In this document: one piece after another, positions 1 to 4,690 of the stretch
Numbering within the stretch: the stretch's first letter is position 1
Layout of the letters: each line of letters begins with the position of its first letter
DNA from: an uncultured Collinsella sp.
GTDB lineage: Bacteria > Actinomycetota > Coriobacteriia > Coriobacteriales > Coriobacteriaceae
DNA length: 6,771 bases
NCBI GenBank assembly: GCA_900556285.1
Contig: USOF01000060.1
Span: forward strand, 1-6,771
Direction of reading: 5' to 3'
Translations under genes and position numbers: made by a program
Notes under the pieces: model-generated
What the model was told of the DNA's origin: nothing
Seen by the model: only the letters and a program-made list of their open reading frames with translations
Database searches by the model: none

Positions 1-107
1 GGCTGGTGGTGGTCGGTGACCACCACGTCGATCCCCTTTTCCCGGGCATAGGCGATCTCCTCCACAGCGGAGATGCCGTTGTCTACCGTCACAATGAGCT
101 TCACGCC
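1..107 (-). other. RecJ-like DHH segment fused in frame to the LacI ORF
   Basis: Residues 151-185 of the ORF starting at 557 match the conserved core of RecJ, the single-strand-specific 5'-3' exonuclease of the DHH family: a VTVDNGIS block (156-163), an alternating helix, then VVVTDHH (178-184) with the metal-binding DHH triad. The earlier RecJ motif (DxDxDG) is absent because the upstream sequence is LacI. LacI sensor domains often have a similar IVTVDND strand at this point, so the switch falls inside a stretch both families can share. The likely explanations are an assembly join or, less likely, a recombination product. This is a fragment, not a working nuclease. Confidence 0.65.
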
Positions 108-557
108 CGCCTCGGCGATCTGCCCCAAAAGCTCAGTCGCACGATCGTCGCCCGGCGCATAGGCGAGCAAGCCATCAATCTTCTCGCCCACCTGCAGACG
201 CTCGTCGATTTGCTCGAGTGCATCAGCGTAGCCGCCCACGCCAAATTCAACGCGCTCAACCGTAATGCCCCGGTCGATGACCTCCCGTTCAAAGCGATTG
301 CAGCCTTCCCACAGGTAACGGAAAAAGTACGCTCCCTCGCGCGATGCGCGGGGCAGGCAAAACACCAGATTGATATCCTTGCGGCGCAGGCTTGAGGCAC
401 TTGTGTTGCGGTGATAGCCCATGGCCTCGGCCTTAGCGTTCACCTTGGCGCGCACGGATTCGCTCACGCCGGCCTTTCCCGTCAGAGCCTTGTGCACGGT
501 ATTGATGGAAACGCCAAGCTCGGCGGCTATGTCCTTCATGGTTACGCGAGCGCTCAT
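1..557 (-). CDS. LacI-family transcriptional regulator, partial, with RecJ-like end
   Basis: This ORF has 185 codons and no stop before the window edge. Residues 8-27 are a LacI-type helix-turn-helix (KDIAAELGVS followed by INTVHKALTG). Residues 51-60 fit the hinge helix (N51, A54, L57), and residues 62-150 look like the first lobe of a periplasmic-binding-protein-like sensor domain (FFRYLWEGCNRFE, IDGLLAYAPGDD). Such proteins are cytosolic DNA-binding repressors that respond to sugars or related ligands; the ligand cannot be told here. The start at 557 is chosen because GGAG (565-568) lies 8 bases upstream; a second ATG at 539 is possible. From about residue 151 the protein stops resembling LacI and reads as RecJ exonuclease (VTVDNGIS, then VVVTDHH at 178-184). 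The LacI identification is firm; whether the 3' end belongs to the same gene is doubtful. Confidence 0.8.
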   Translation of the reverse strand, partial: MSARVTMKDIAAELGVSINTVHKALTGKAGVSESVRAKVNAKAEAMGYHRNTSASSLRRKDINLVFCLPRASREGAYFFRYLWEGCNRFEREVIDRGITVERVEFGVGGYADALEQIDERLQVGEKIDGLLAYAPGDDRATELLGQIAEAGVKLIVTVDNGISAVEEIAYAREKGIDVVVTDHHQ

Positions 558-654
558 GCGGTTACTCCGTTATAGATAAGTTGCCAATTAATAGTCCAGT
601 TAACGATACCCCAAAAATACTCTTCGACTCGCCGTGCTCTCCCTCAAATGCACA

Positions 655-688
655 AAGCGCCCCGCGAACGGATGCTCGCGGGGCGCTT
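655..688 (-). terminator. Hairpin after the Cys-rich peptide gene
   Basis: A perfect 13-bp GC-rich inverted repeat (655-667 with 676-688, 8-base loop) begins 14 bases past the stop codon of the 702-902 gene. On the minus strand the stem is followed by CTTTGTGCATTTG, only a weak T tract, so termination may be partial. It separates this gene from the LacI-family gene downstream. The rest of 558-701 shows only the AT-rich upstream region of the LacI-family gene, with no clear promoter. Confidence 0.6.
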
Positions 689-701
689 GGATATCTGGAC
701 C

Positions 702-902
702 TTATTTGATACCGCGGCCCAAGTCTTCGGCGATTTTGTCCACGCCCTTAAGTGCGGCGCACGTCTTTTTGTTGGAGCAATGCCCCGTGCAAACGCCACC
801 CTGAGCGCAGTCGGCGCAGGTGCCCTTGCGGTAGACGCGCACGCATACCGCGACAAACGCAACGCCGATAACAGCCAGTACAACAATATCGATAGGTGCC
901 AT
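702..902 (-). CDS. FeoB-associated Cys-rich membrane protein
   Basis: This 66-residue protein has one N-terminal membrane segment (about residues 5-24, IVVLAVIGVAFVAVCVRV), a short basic stretch (YRKG), and a cysteine cluster with Cys at 29, 32, 38, 42 and 48 (CADC, then C and HC, then TC). The architecture and length fit the small FeoB-associated Cys-rich membrane family (PF12669), which is commonly encoded next to feoB. Its biochemical role is not established; the cysteines could bind metal or an Fe-S cluster, and it probably sits beside FeoB in the membrane. A strong GAGGAGG ribosome binding site (909-915) lies 6 bases before the ATG. It follows feoB in the same direction, but a terminator and about 200 bases lie between, so it may have its own promoter. 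AGTTAACCA (917-925) just upstream is shared with the feoA leader. Confidence 0.82.
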   Translation of the reverse strand: MAPIDIVVLAVIGVAFVAVCVRVYRKGTCADCAQGGVCTGHCSNKKTCAALKGVDKIAEDLGRGIK

Positions 903-960
903 AGCAAGCCTCCTCTAGTTAACCATCACTTACTTTACTCCATTCTCCACCTACCGAATA

Positions 961-1037
961 GGGACAGGTTTAATTTGGTCAGTTTTATCTGCGGAAACGC
1001 CACATCTTACTTCTGGAGCAAAGCAATCTGTCCCCCC
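961..1037. repeat. Intergenic inverted-repeat element (GGGACAG / CTGTCCC)
   Basis: GGGACAG (961-967) and CTGTCCC (1028-1034, followed by further C residues) flank a 60-base AT-richer core between feoB and the Cys-rich peptide gene. The same GGGGAC/GTCCCC theme returns as a tight palindrome at 4267-4283. The pattern resembles short dispersed intergenic palindromes of some high-GC Gram-positive genomes. Mobility or function cannot be shown from one window. The core includes GCAGATAAA on the minus strand (984-992), also found upstream of feoB. Confidence 0.4.
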
Positions 1038-1045
1038 ATTGCATC

Positions 1046-1078
1046 AAAAAGCCCGAGTGTCACTAAGACACCCGGGCT
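1046..1078 (-). terminator. Rho-independent terminator of feoB
   Basis: On the minus strand, 30 bases past the feoB stop, a 12-bp stem (1067-1078 with 1050-1061) with one G-U wobble and a 5-base loop is followed by a run of five T (complement of the A run at 1046-1050). It is a typical intrinsic terminator and should end most feo transcripts before the Cys-rich peptide gene. Confidence 0.85.
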
Positions 1079-1107
1079 CGTGGAAAGGGGTTGATCCTTA
1101 TTCGGAC

Positions 1108-3435
1108 TTAGGCGGAAACTGCAGCGGAAGCAGTGTTGGTCTCGTCCTCGTCCGTCCAAGCATACTTGGGCATAGGACGGAAAATCTGGAAGAGCATCGC
1201 GACCAGCAGCACGATAGCCACAATCGTCCAGATACCAAACTGTCCCAACACAAGCAGGTTATAGAACTGGTTGATGAACAGGCCGATCACCCAAGCGAAG
1301 GCGCACTCGTAGCCGAGGGCAATCGCGGTCCACTTGCCGGAATTCATCTGGTTGCGGATGGTACCCATAGCGGCAAAGCACGGAGCGCACAGCAGGTTGA
1401 ACGCGCCGAAGGCAACGCAGGCGCCCATGGTGGGGAACATGCCGGCAAACGCGGTCCACAGGCTCGGGTCGGTCTCGCCCGCGTCGGCGACGGACAGCAG
1501 CGAGCCGGCGGTGGCGACAACGTTCTCCTTGGCGACGAGGCCAGAGACAGTCAGCGCGGTTGCCTGCCAGGTGCTAAAGCCGAGCGGGGCGAAGATCCAA
1601 GCGACCAGGTTGCCCAGCATGGCGAGCACGGAGTAGTCCATGAACTCCTCGGGGATGCCGTCCATCGCAGGCAGGAAGCCAAAGGAGCCGTTGTAGCTAC
1701 CAAAGTTGGAGAGGAACCACACCACGACGGTAGAGGCGAAGATGATCGTGCCGGCCTTCTTGATAAAGGCCCAGCAGCGCTCCCACACGTGCAGCGCCCA
1801 GGAGCGGATCGCCGGGAAGTGGTAAGCGGGGAGCTCCATGACAAACGGGGTCGGGCGGCCGGCGAAGAGCTTGGTCTTCTTGAGCATGAGGCCCGAGGCG
1901 ATGACGGCAAAGACGCCCAGGAAGTAGAAGAGCGGGCTGATCCACGCGGCGGTGGTAGAAGAATCGCCGATGATGGAACCCATGAGCAGGGCGATGATCG
2001 GCAGCTTAGCGCCACAGGGAATGAACGTGGTGGTCATGACCGTCATGCGGCGGTCCTTCTCGTTCTCGATGGTCTTGGTAGCCATGACGCCGGGGACGCC
2101 GCAGCCCGAGGACACGAGCATGGGGATGAAGGACTTACCGGACAGGCCAAAGCGGCGGAACACGCGGTCCATGATGAAGGCGACGCGGGCCATATAGCCG
2201 CAGTCCTCCAAGAAGGACAGCATGACGAACAGCAGGAACATCTGCGGGACGAAGCCGAAGATGGCGCCCAGGCCGCCGACGATGCCGTCGCAGACCAGCG
2301 AATCGACCAGGCCACCGTCCTCGGTGCCGCCCGCCACAAGGACGTCGTGCACCACGGTGGTGATACCCGGGACATAGGGGCCGTACTGTGCCGGGTCGAC
2401 CGAGTCGGCATTGTCACCCGCAGCCTCGACGGCCGCGTCGTAGGCGTCGCGACCCTGGCCGAGCACATACCAACCGTCGGTACCGAAGAGCTGGTCGTTG
2501 GTGAAGTCGGTCACCGTGCCGCCCAAGGTAGAAACGGCGATGTAGTACACGCAGAACATGATGACCACAAAGATCGGCAGGCCCAGGATACGGTTGGTAA
2601 CCACGCGGTCAATCTTCTCGGAGGTGCTCATCTTGGCAGGAGCCTTGGTCATGCACTCGTCGATAATGTGCGCGATGACGCCATAGCGCTCGCCGGTGAT
2701 GATGGACTCGGCATCGTCGTCGCAATCCTGCTCGCACTGGGCGACCAGCTCCTCCACGCGAGCGGCCTTCTCCTTGGTGAGGTTGATGAGCTTGCAGGCG
2801 TCCGCATCGCGCTCGAACAGCTTGACGGCGTAATAGCGGCGCTTGTTGGCGGAAACGCTCGCCGGCAGGTTGTTCTCGATGTGCGTCAGGACATCCTCGA
2901 TGGAGGAGTCGAACTTGTGCTCCGGCACCTGGCCCTTGGAGGCAGCGGACTTCTTAACCTGCTCGAACAGCTCCGTGATGCCCTTGTTCTTAAGAGCGGA
3001 GATCATCATGACCGGGCAGCCGAGCTTCTTGGAGAGCTTGTCCGTGTCGATCTTGTCGCCGTTCTTCTCGACCAAGTCGGCCATGTTGAGGGCGACGACT
3101 ACGGGCAGGCCGGTCTCGATAACCTGAAGCGCCAGGTACAGGTTGCGCTCGAGGTTGGTGGCATCGACAACCTGGACGACCACATCGGGCTCGCCGCTCA
3201 TGAGGTAGTCGCGCGAGCACTGCTCCTCGGGGCTGTAGGGGGAAAGCGAGTAGATGCCGGGGAGGTCCGTAATGGTAACGTTCTTGTCGCTTAGGAGCTT
3301 GGCCTCCTTTTTCTCAACCGTGACGCCGGGCCAGTTGCCAACGTAGCCGTTGGCGCCGGTGATCAGGTTGAAAAGCGTGGTCTTGCCGCAGTTGGGGTTA
3401 CCCGCCAGCGCGACATGGATCTGAGAATCCGCCAT
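1108..3435 (-). CDS. feoB: Ferrous iron transport protein B (FeoB)
   Basis: FeoB is the Fe(II) permease of the cytoplasmic membrane, with an N-terminal G protein. At 775 residues it is full length. The GTPase shows G1 GNPNCGKTT (12-20), G2 Thr39 in PGVTVE, G3 DLPG (57-60), G4 NMAD (117-120) and G5 SALKN (146-150). A helical GDI-like linker follows (about 175-275), then the membrane part from about 282, with first helix 284-304, gate motifs around SSGCGVPG (442-449) and FIPCGAKLPI (471-480), and GLVAKENVVATAG (632-644). Conserved-region cysteines include C445, C474 and C686. The extracytoplasmic loop after helix 1 (about 305-385) is some 30-40 residues longer than in E. coli FeoB, rich in Asp/Glu and Gly. 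An AGAAGG site (3441-3446) precedes the ATG. The two feoA genes lie upstream in the same direction, the nearer one 123 bases away, and a terminator follows. Confidence 0.97.
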   Translation of the reverse strand: MADSQIHVALAGNPNCGKTTLFNLITGANGYVGNWPGVTVEKKEAKLLSDKNVTITDLPGIYSLSPYSPEEQCSRDYLMSGEPDVVVQVVDATNLERNLYLALQVIETGLPVVVALNMADLVEKNGDKIDTDKLSKKLGCPVMMISALKNKGITELFEQVKKSAASKGQVPEHKFDSSIEDVLTHIENNLPASVSANKRRYYAVKLFERDADACKLINLTKEKAARVEELVAQCEQDCDDDAESIITGERYGVIAHIIDECMTKAPAKMSTSEKIDRVVTNRILGLPIFVVIMFCVYYIAVSTLGGTVTDFTNDQLFGTDGWYVLGQGRDAYDAAVEAAGDNADSVDPAQYGPYVPGITTVVHDVLVAGGTEDGGLVDSLVCDGIVGGLGAIFGFVPQMFLLFVMLSFLEDCGYMARVAFIMDRVFRRFGLSGKSFIPMLVSSGCGVPGVMATKTIENEKDRRMTVMTTTFIPCGAKLPIIALLMGSIIGDSSTTAAWISPLFYFLGVFAVIASGLMLKKTKLFAGRPTPFVMELPAYHFPAIRSWALHVWERCWAFIKKAGTIIFASTVVVWFLSNFGSYNGSFGFLPAMDGIPEEFMDYSVLAMLGNLVAWIFAPLGFSTWQATALTVSGLVAKENVVATAGSLLSVADAGETDPSLWTAFAGMFPTMGACVAFGAFNLLCAPCFAAMGTIRNQMNSGKWTAIALGYECAFAWVIGLFINQFYNLLVLGQFGIWTIVAIVLLVAMLFQIFRPMPKYAWTDEDETNTASAAVSA

Positions 3436-3455
3436 TCAATCCTTCTTCCTTGTGT

Positions 3456-3481
3456 GCCTGCGCTGCTTTCTCCGCGCAGGC
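3456..3481 (-). other. Stem-loop in the feoB leader
   Basis: GCCTGCGC (3456-3463) and GCGCAGGC (3474-3481) form a perfect 8-bp stem with a 10-base loop, ending about 9 bases before the feoB ribosome binding site. No T run follows on the minus strand, so it is not an intrinsic terminator. It could mark mRNA processing or stability, or affect feoB translation relative to feoA; this role is inference. Confidence 0.45.
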
Positions 3482-3510
3482 TGGATAATGTGCTTCAAAG
3501 ATGCTGCATT

Positions 3511-3530
3511 AAGTTAGAAAAACCTAACTT
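3511..3530. promoter_or_regulatory. Palindromic operator candidate upstream of feoB
   Basis: AAGTTAG (3511-3517) and CTAACTT (3524-3530) are perfect 7-bp inverted arms with a 6-base A-rich spacer. On the minus strand the site reads AAGTTAGGTTTTTCTAACTT. TTAGGTT-type half sites recall the iron boxes of DtxR/IdeR-family metalloregulators, but the match is loose. A weak promoter can be drawn around it (TTGCAG, 17 bases, TAACTT), which would place most of the palindrome between -35 and -10. This suggests feoB can be controlled separately from feoA. Confidence 0.5.
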
Positions 3531-3558
3531 TATCTGCAAAAATATGCGCCGCAAGTCC

Positions 3559-3780
3559 TTACTGAACCTCGACGACGGCCGCCTCCTCCTTGCGGATGGA
3601 AAGCTCGTAGCCGCGCACGTTGATCTCGACCGGATCACCGAGCGGTGCAACCTTCACGACCTTGAACGAAGTGCCCTTGATAAGCCCCAGGTCCATAAGG
3701 TGGCGGCGAAGCGCACCCTCACCGTGAAGCTTGACGATGGTGGAGCTCTCGCCCACCTTAACGTCACCCAACGTCTTCAT
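3559..3780 (-). CDS. feoA: FeoA-family protein (second in cluster)
   Basis: This 73-residue protein has the whole FeoA SH3-like fold: an N-terminal strand block (LGDVKVGESSTIVKL), the family helix and turn RRHLMDLGLIKG (25-36), and the closing strands GDPVEINVRGYELSIRK (48-64) ending in AAVVEV. FeoA is a small cytosolic partner of FeoB thought to assist or regulate Fe(II) uptake. A purine-rich AAAGGGGG (3789-3796) sits 8 bases before the ATG. The gene is 40 bases downstream of the other feoA and surely cotranscribed with it; feoB follows after 123 bases that hold a palindrome and a stem-loop. The FeoA assignment is confident; how its job differs from its neighbour is unknown. Confidence 0.93.
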   Translation of the reverse strand: MKTLGDVKVGESSTIVKLHGEGALRRHLMDLGLIKGTSFKVVKVAPLGDPVEINVRGYELSIRKEEAAVVEVQ

Positions 3781-3820
3781 TTACTTGTCCCCCTTTCAGT
3801 GCGTACAGAAATTCCGTCGA

Positions 3821-4063
3821 CTAACCGACGGTCATGATGTGCATGGCAACTTTGGAATCGATGCCAAAGCGTGCGCCCAGCACCGTGACGATGATATTGG
3901 CGCCACTCGAGCTCACCACGTGGATTTCGTTGCCCTCGACAAAGCCGAGGTCCTTGAGGTGGTGCTTCATGTCCTCATTGCCCTTTACACGAGACACGCG
4001 CACGGTTTCGCCCGCTTTTACCATCGAAAGCGGCATGGCCGGCATCTGCGGTCCGCAAGACAT
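3821..4063 (-). CDS. feoA: FeoA-family protein (first in cluster)
   Basis: This 80-residue FeoA-type SH3-like protein carries the family motif HHLKDLGFVEG (34-44) and terminal strands ANIIVTVLGARFGID (55-69) and AMHIMTV. It opens with about 13 extra residues, MSCGPQMPAMPLS, rich in Met and with one Cys, that the neighbouring FeoA lacks. The ATG at 4063 is chosen because AGGAG (4070-4074) lies 6 bases upstream; internal ATGs at residues 7, 10 and 14 have no better site. It is the first gene of the iron-uptake cluster and sits just below a large inverted repeat likely to control the operon. It is clearly divergent from the second FeoA, so this is not a recent duplication. Confidence 0.92.
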   Translation of the reverse strand: MSCGPQMPAMPLSMVKAGETVRVSRVKGNEDMKHHLKDLGFVEGNEIHVVSSSGANIIVTVLGARFGIDSKVAMHIMTVG

Positions 4064-4105
4064 GAGTGGCTCCTAACGTCAGTTCGTCCTCAACATCGAC
4101 GCGAT

Positions 4106-4159
4106 AAAAGTTAACCACGTCTATGTTCGCTTTAGTAAACTAGCACGTGGTTAACTTTT
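4106..4159. promoter_or_regulatory. 15-bp inverted repeat, probable feo operator
   Basis: AAAAGTTAACCACGT (4106-4120) and its exact reverse complement ACGTGGTTAACTTTT (4145-4159) are separated by 24 bases, 43 bases upstream of the first feoA start. Arms at this spacing, about 39 bases or nearly four helical turns centre to centre, suit a repressor that binds both sites. Position in front of an iron-uptake operon suggests a metal-responsive regulator of the DtxR or Fur type; the sequence does not identify which. The arm also resembles the AAGTTAG palindrome before feoB. Confidence 0.6.
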
Positions 4160-4165
4160 TGGAAA
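4137..4165 (-). promoter_or_regulatory. Possible feoA promoter overlapping the inverted repeat
   Basis: On the minus strand TTTCCA (4160-4165), a 17-base spacer and TAGTTT (4137-4142) make a weak -35/-10 pair. If used, the upstream repeat arm fills the spacer and the other arm lies just past the transcript start, a textbook repressor layout. The match to consensus is poor, so this is only a candidate. Confidence 0.28.
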
Positions 4166-4201
4166 GGGTCCCTATTCAGATTTCGAAAAAGTTTCCTTTA
4201 T

Positions 4202-4244
4202 GAAACAAAAGAGGCACCGCAAAGACCATCTCTTTGCGGTGCCT
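4202..4244 (-). terminator. Rho-independent terminator of the HPr gene
   Basis: A perfect 14-bp stem (4212-4225 with 4231-4244, 5-base loop) is followed on the minus strand by CTTTTGTTTCA. It lies 55 bases past the HPr stop and before the feo control region, so it insulates feo from HPr transcription. Confidence 0.85.
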
Positions 4245-4266
4245 TGTCATACCAATTTATGCAACA

Positions 4267-4283
4267 AAGGGGACTGTCCCCTT
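4267..4283. repeat. GGGGACTGTCCCC palindrome
   Basis: AAGGGGAC-T-GTCCCCTT is a perfect 8-bp inverted repeat around a single base, with outer CAACA (4262-4266) and TGTTG (4291-4295) extending it imperfectly. It sits between the HPr stop and its terminator. The theme is shared with the element at 961-1037. It is probably a dispersed intergenic palindrome; no function can be assigned. Confidence 0.45.
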
Positions 4284-4298
4284 GTCACATTGTTGAGG

Positions 4299-4547
4299 TT
4301 AGAGCGAGAGGTTTCTGATCGACGTGACGCAGGAGGCCTCATCCACACCCGAAACGCGGAAGATGATGTTCTCGCCGCACTCGCCGTAGAGAGCCATGAG
4401 GCCCATAACATCGCGGCCATCCGTGTGGCGGTCGCCGATGCTGACCGACACGTCGCTACGATGCTTGGCAATGATGTCATAGAGCAGCGCAACCGGGCGG
4501 GCATGCAGTCCCAACGGATCTTTAATCGTCTTCGTAAACTCGACCAT
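4299..4547 (-). CDS. HPr-family phosphocarrier protein with Asp46
   Basis: This 82-residue HPr-like protein belongs to the sugar phosphotransferase system (PTS), passing phosphate from PEP via Enzyme I to the EIIA domains. The active-site histidine is His15 in GLHARP (13-18). The alignment to Bacillus subtilis HPr needs no gap from the start through residue 49, and MGLMAL (48-53) matches the conserved MGVMSL. At position 46, where Gram-positive HPr has the HPr-kinase target serine, this protein has Asp (GRDVMG). The C-terminal helix is about six residues short of the usual 85-88. The ATG at 4547 is chosen for the purine-rich GGGAGGGG (4550-4557); an upstream GTG at 4592 would add 15 residues but lacks a site. 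The gene is monocistronic between two terminators. It could be a canonical PTS HPr or a Crh-like regulatory relative; His15 favours catalysis. Confidence 0.9.
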   Translation of the reverse strand: MVEFTKTIKDPLGLHARPVALLYDIIAKHRSDVSVSIGDRHTDGRDVMGLMALYGECGENIIFRVSGVDEASCVTSIRNLSL

Positions 4548-4549
4548 GT

Positions 4550-4557
4550 CCCCTCCC
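4550..4557 (-). promoter_or_regulatory. Ribosome binding site deciding the HPr start
   Basis: GGGAGGGG on the minus strand, with GGAGG four bases before the ATG at 4547. Its presence, and the exact HPr numbering that results (His at 15), argues for this start over the in-frame GTG at 4592. Confidence 0.6.
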
Positions 4558-4601
4558 ACGACATCGCACATTCGGCCGGCAAACCCAGCCACGTGGTAGT
4601 T

Positions 4602-4630
4602 ATTGTACGTTACCGGCGCACCCCCGTCTC
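4602..4630 (-). promoter_or_regulatory. Possible HPr promoter
   Basis: TACAAT (4602-4607), one base off the -10 consensus, lies 55 bases upstream of the HPr ATG. At 17 bases spacing stands GAGACG (4625-4630), which matches only the central GAC of the -35 box. The site starts right after the aspS terminator, which fits an independent transcription unit. Confidence 0.38.
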
Positions 4631-4631
4631 A

Positions 4632-4667
4632 CAAAAAACGAGGGAAGGCACACGTCCTTCCCTCGTT
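4632..4667 (-). terminator. Rho-independent terminator of the aspS ORF
   Basis: A perfect 12-bp stem (4637-4648 with 4656-4667, 7-base loop) followed on the minus strand by a run of six T. It begins 23 bases past the aspS stop codon. Confidence 0.92.
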
Positions 4668-4690
4668 GCTGGCAATAGGTAGCCGCTCGC

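Noticed and set aside
549..556. GAGCGCTC palindrome at the LacI start as an autoregulatory operator
   Set aside because: It is only 8 bp, overlaps coding sequence, and its flanks are not symmetric.
903..1045. Riboswitch or CRISPR-like repeat in the feoB downstream gap
   Set aside because: No regularly spaced repeats and no recognisable riboswitch core; only the GGGACAG/CTGTCCC arms and AT-rich motifs are seen.
1039..3294. Plus-strand open frame of 751 codons
   Set aside because: It is antisense to feoB in full. Its composition is low-complexity and charged, with no recognisable domain, as expected when a GC-rich gene leaves the opposite strand open.
4106..4159. The 15-bp inverted repeat as a transcription terminator
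   Set aside because: The loop is 24 bases, the stem is AT-rich, and a much better terminator for the upstream gene already exists at 4202-4244. Its place before feoA suits an operator better.
4548..4592. GTG start adding 15 residues to HPr
   Set aside because: No ribosome binding site lies upstream, the extension resembles no HPr, and the ATG at 4547 gives exact His15 numbering.
4200..4682. Plus-strand open frame of 160 codons over HPr and both terminators
   Set aside because: It runs through two perfect terminator hairpins and the antisense of HPr, which a real gene would not do.
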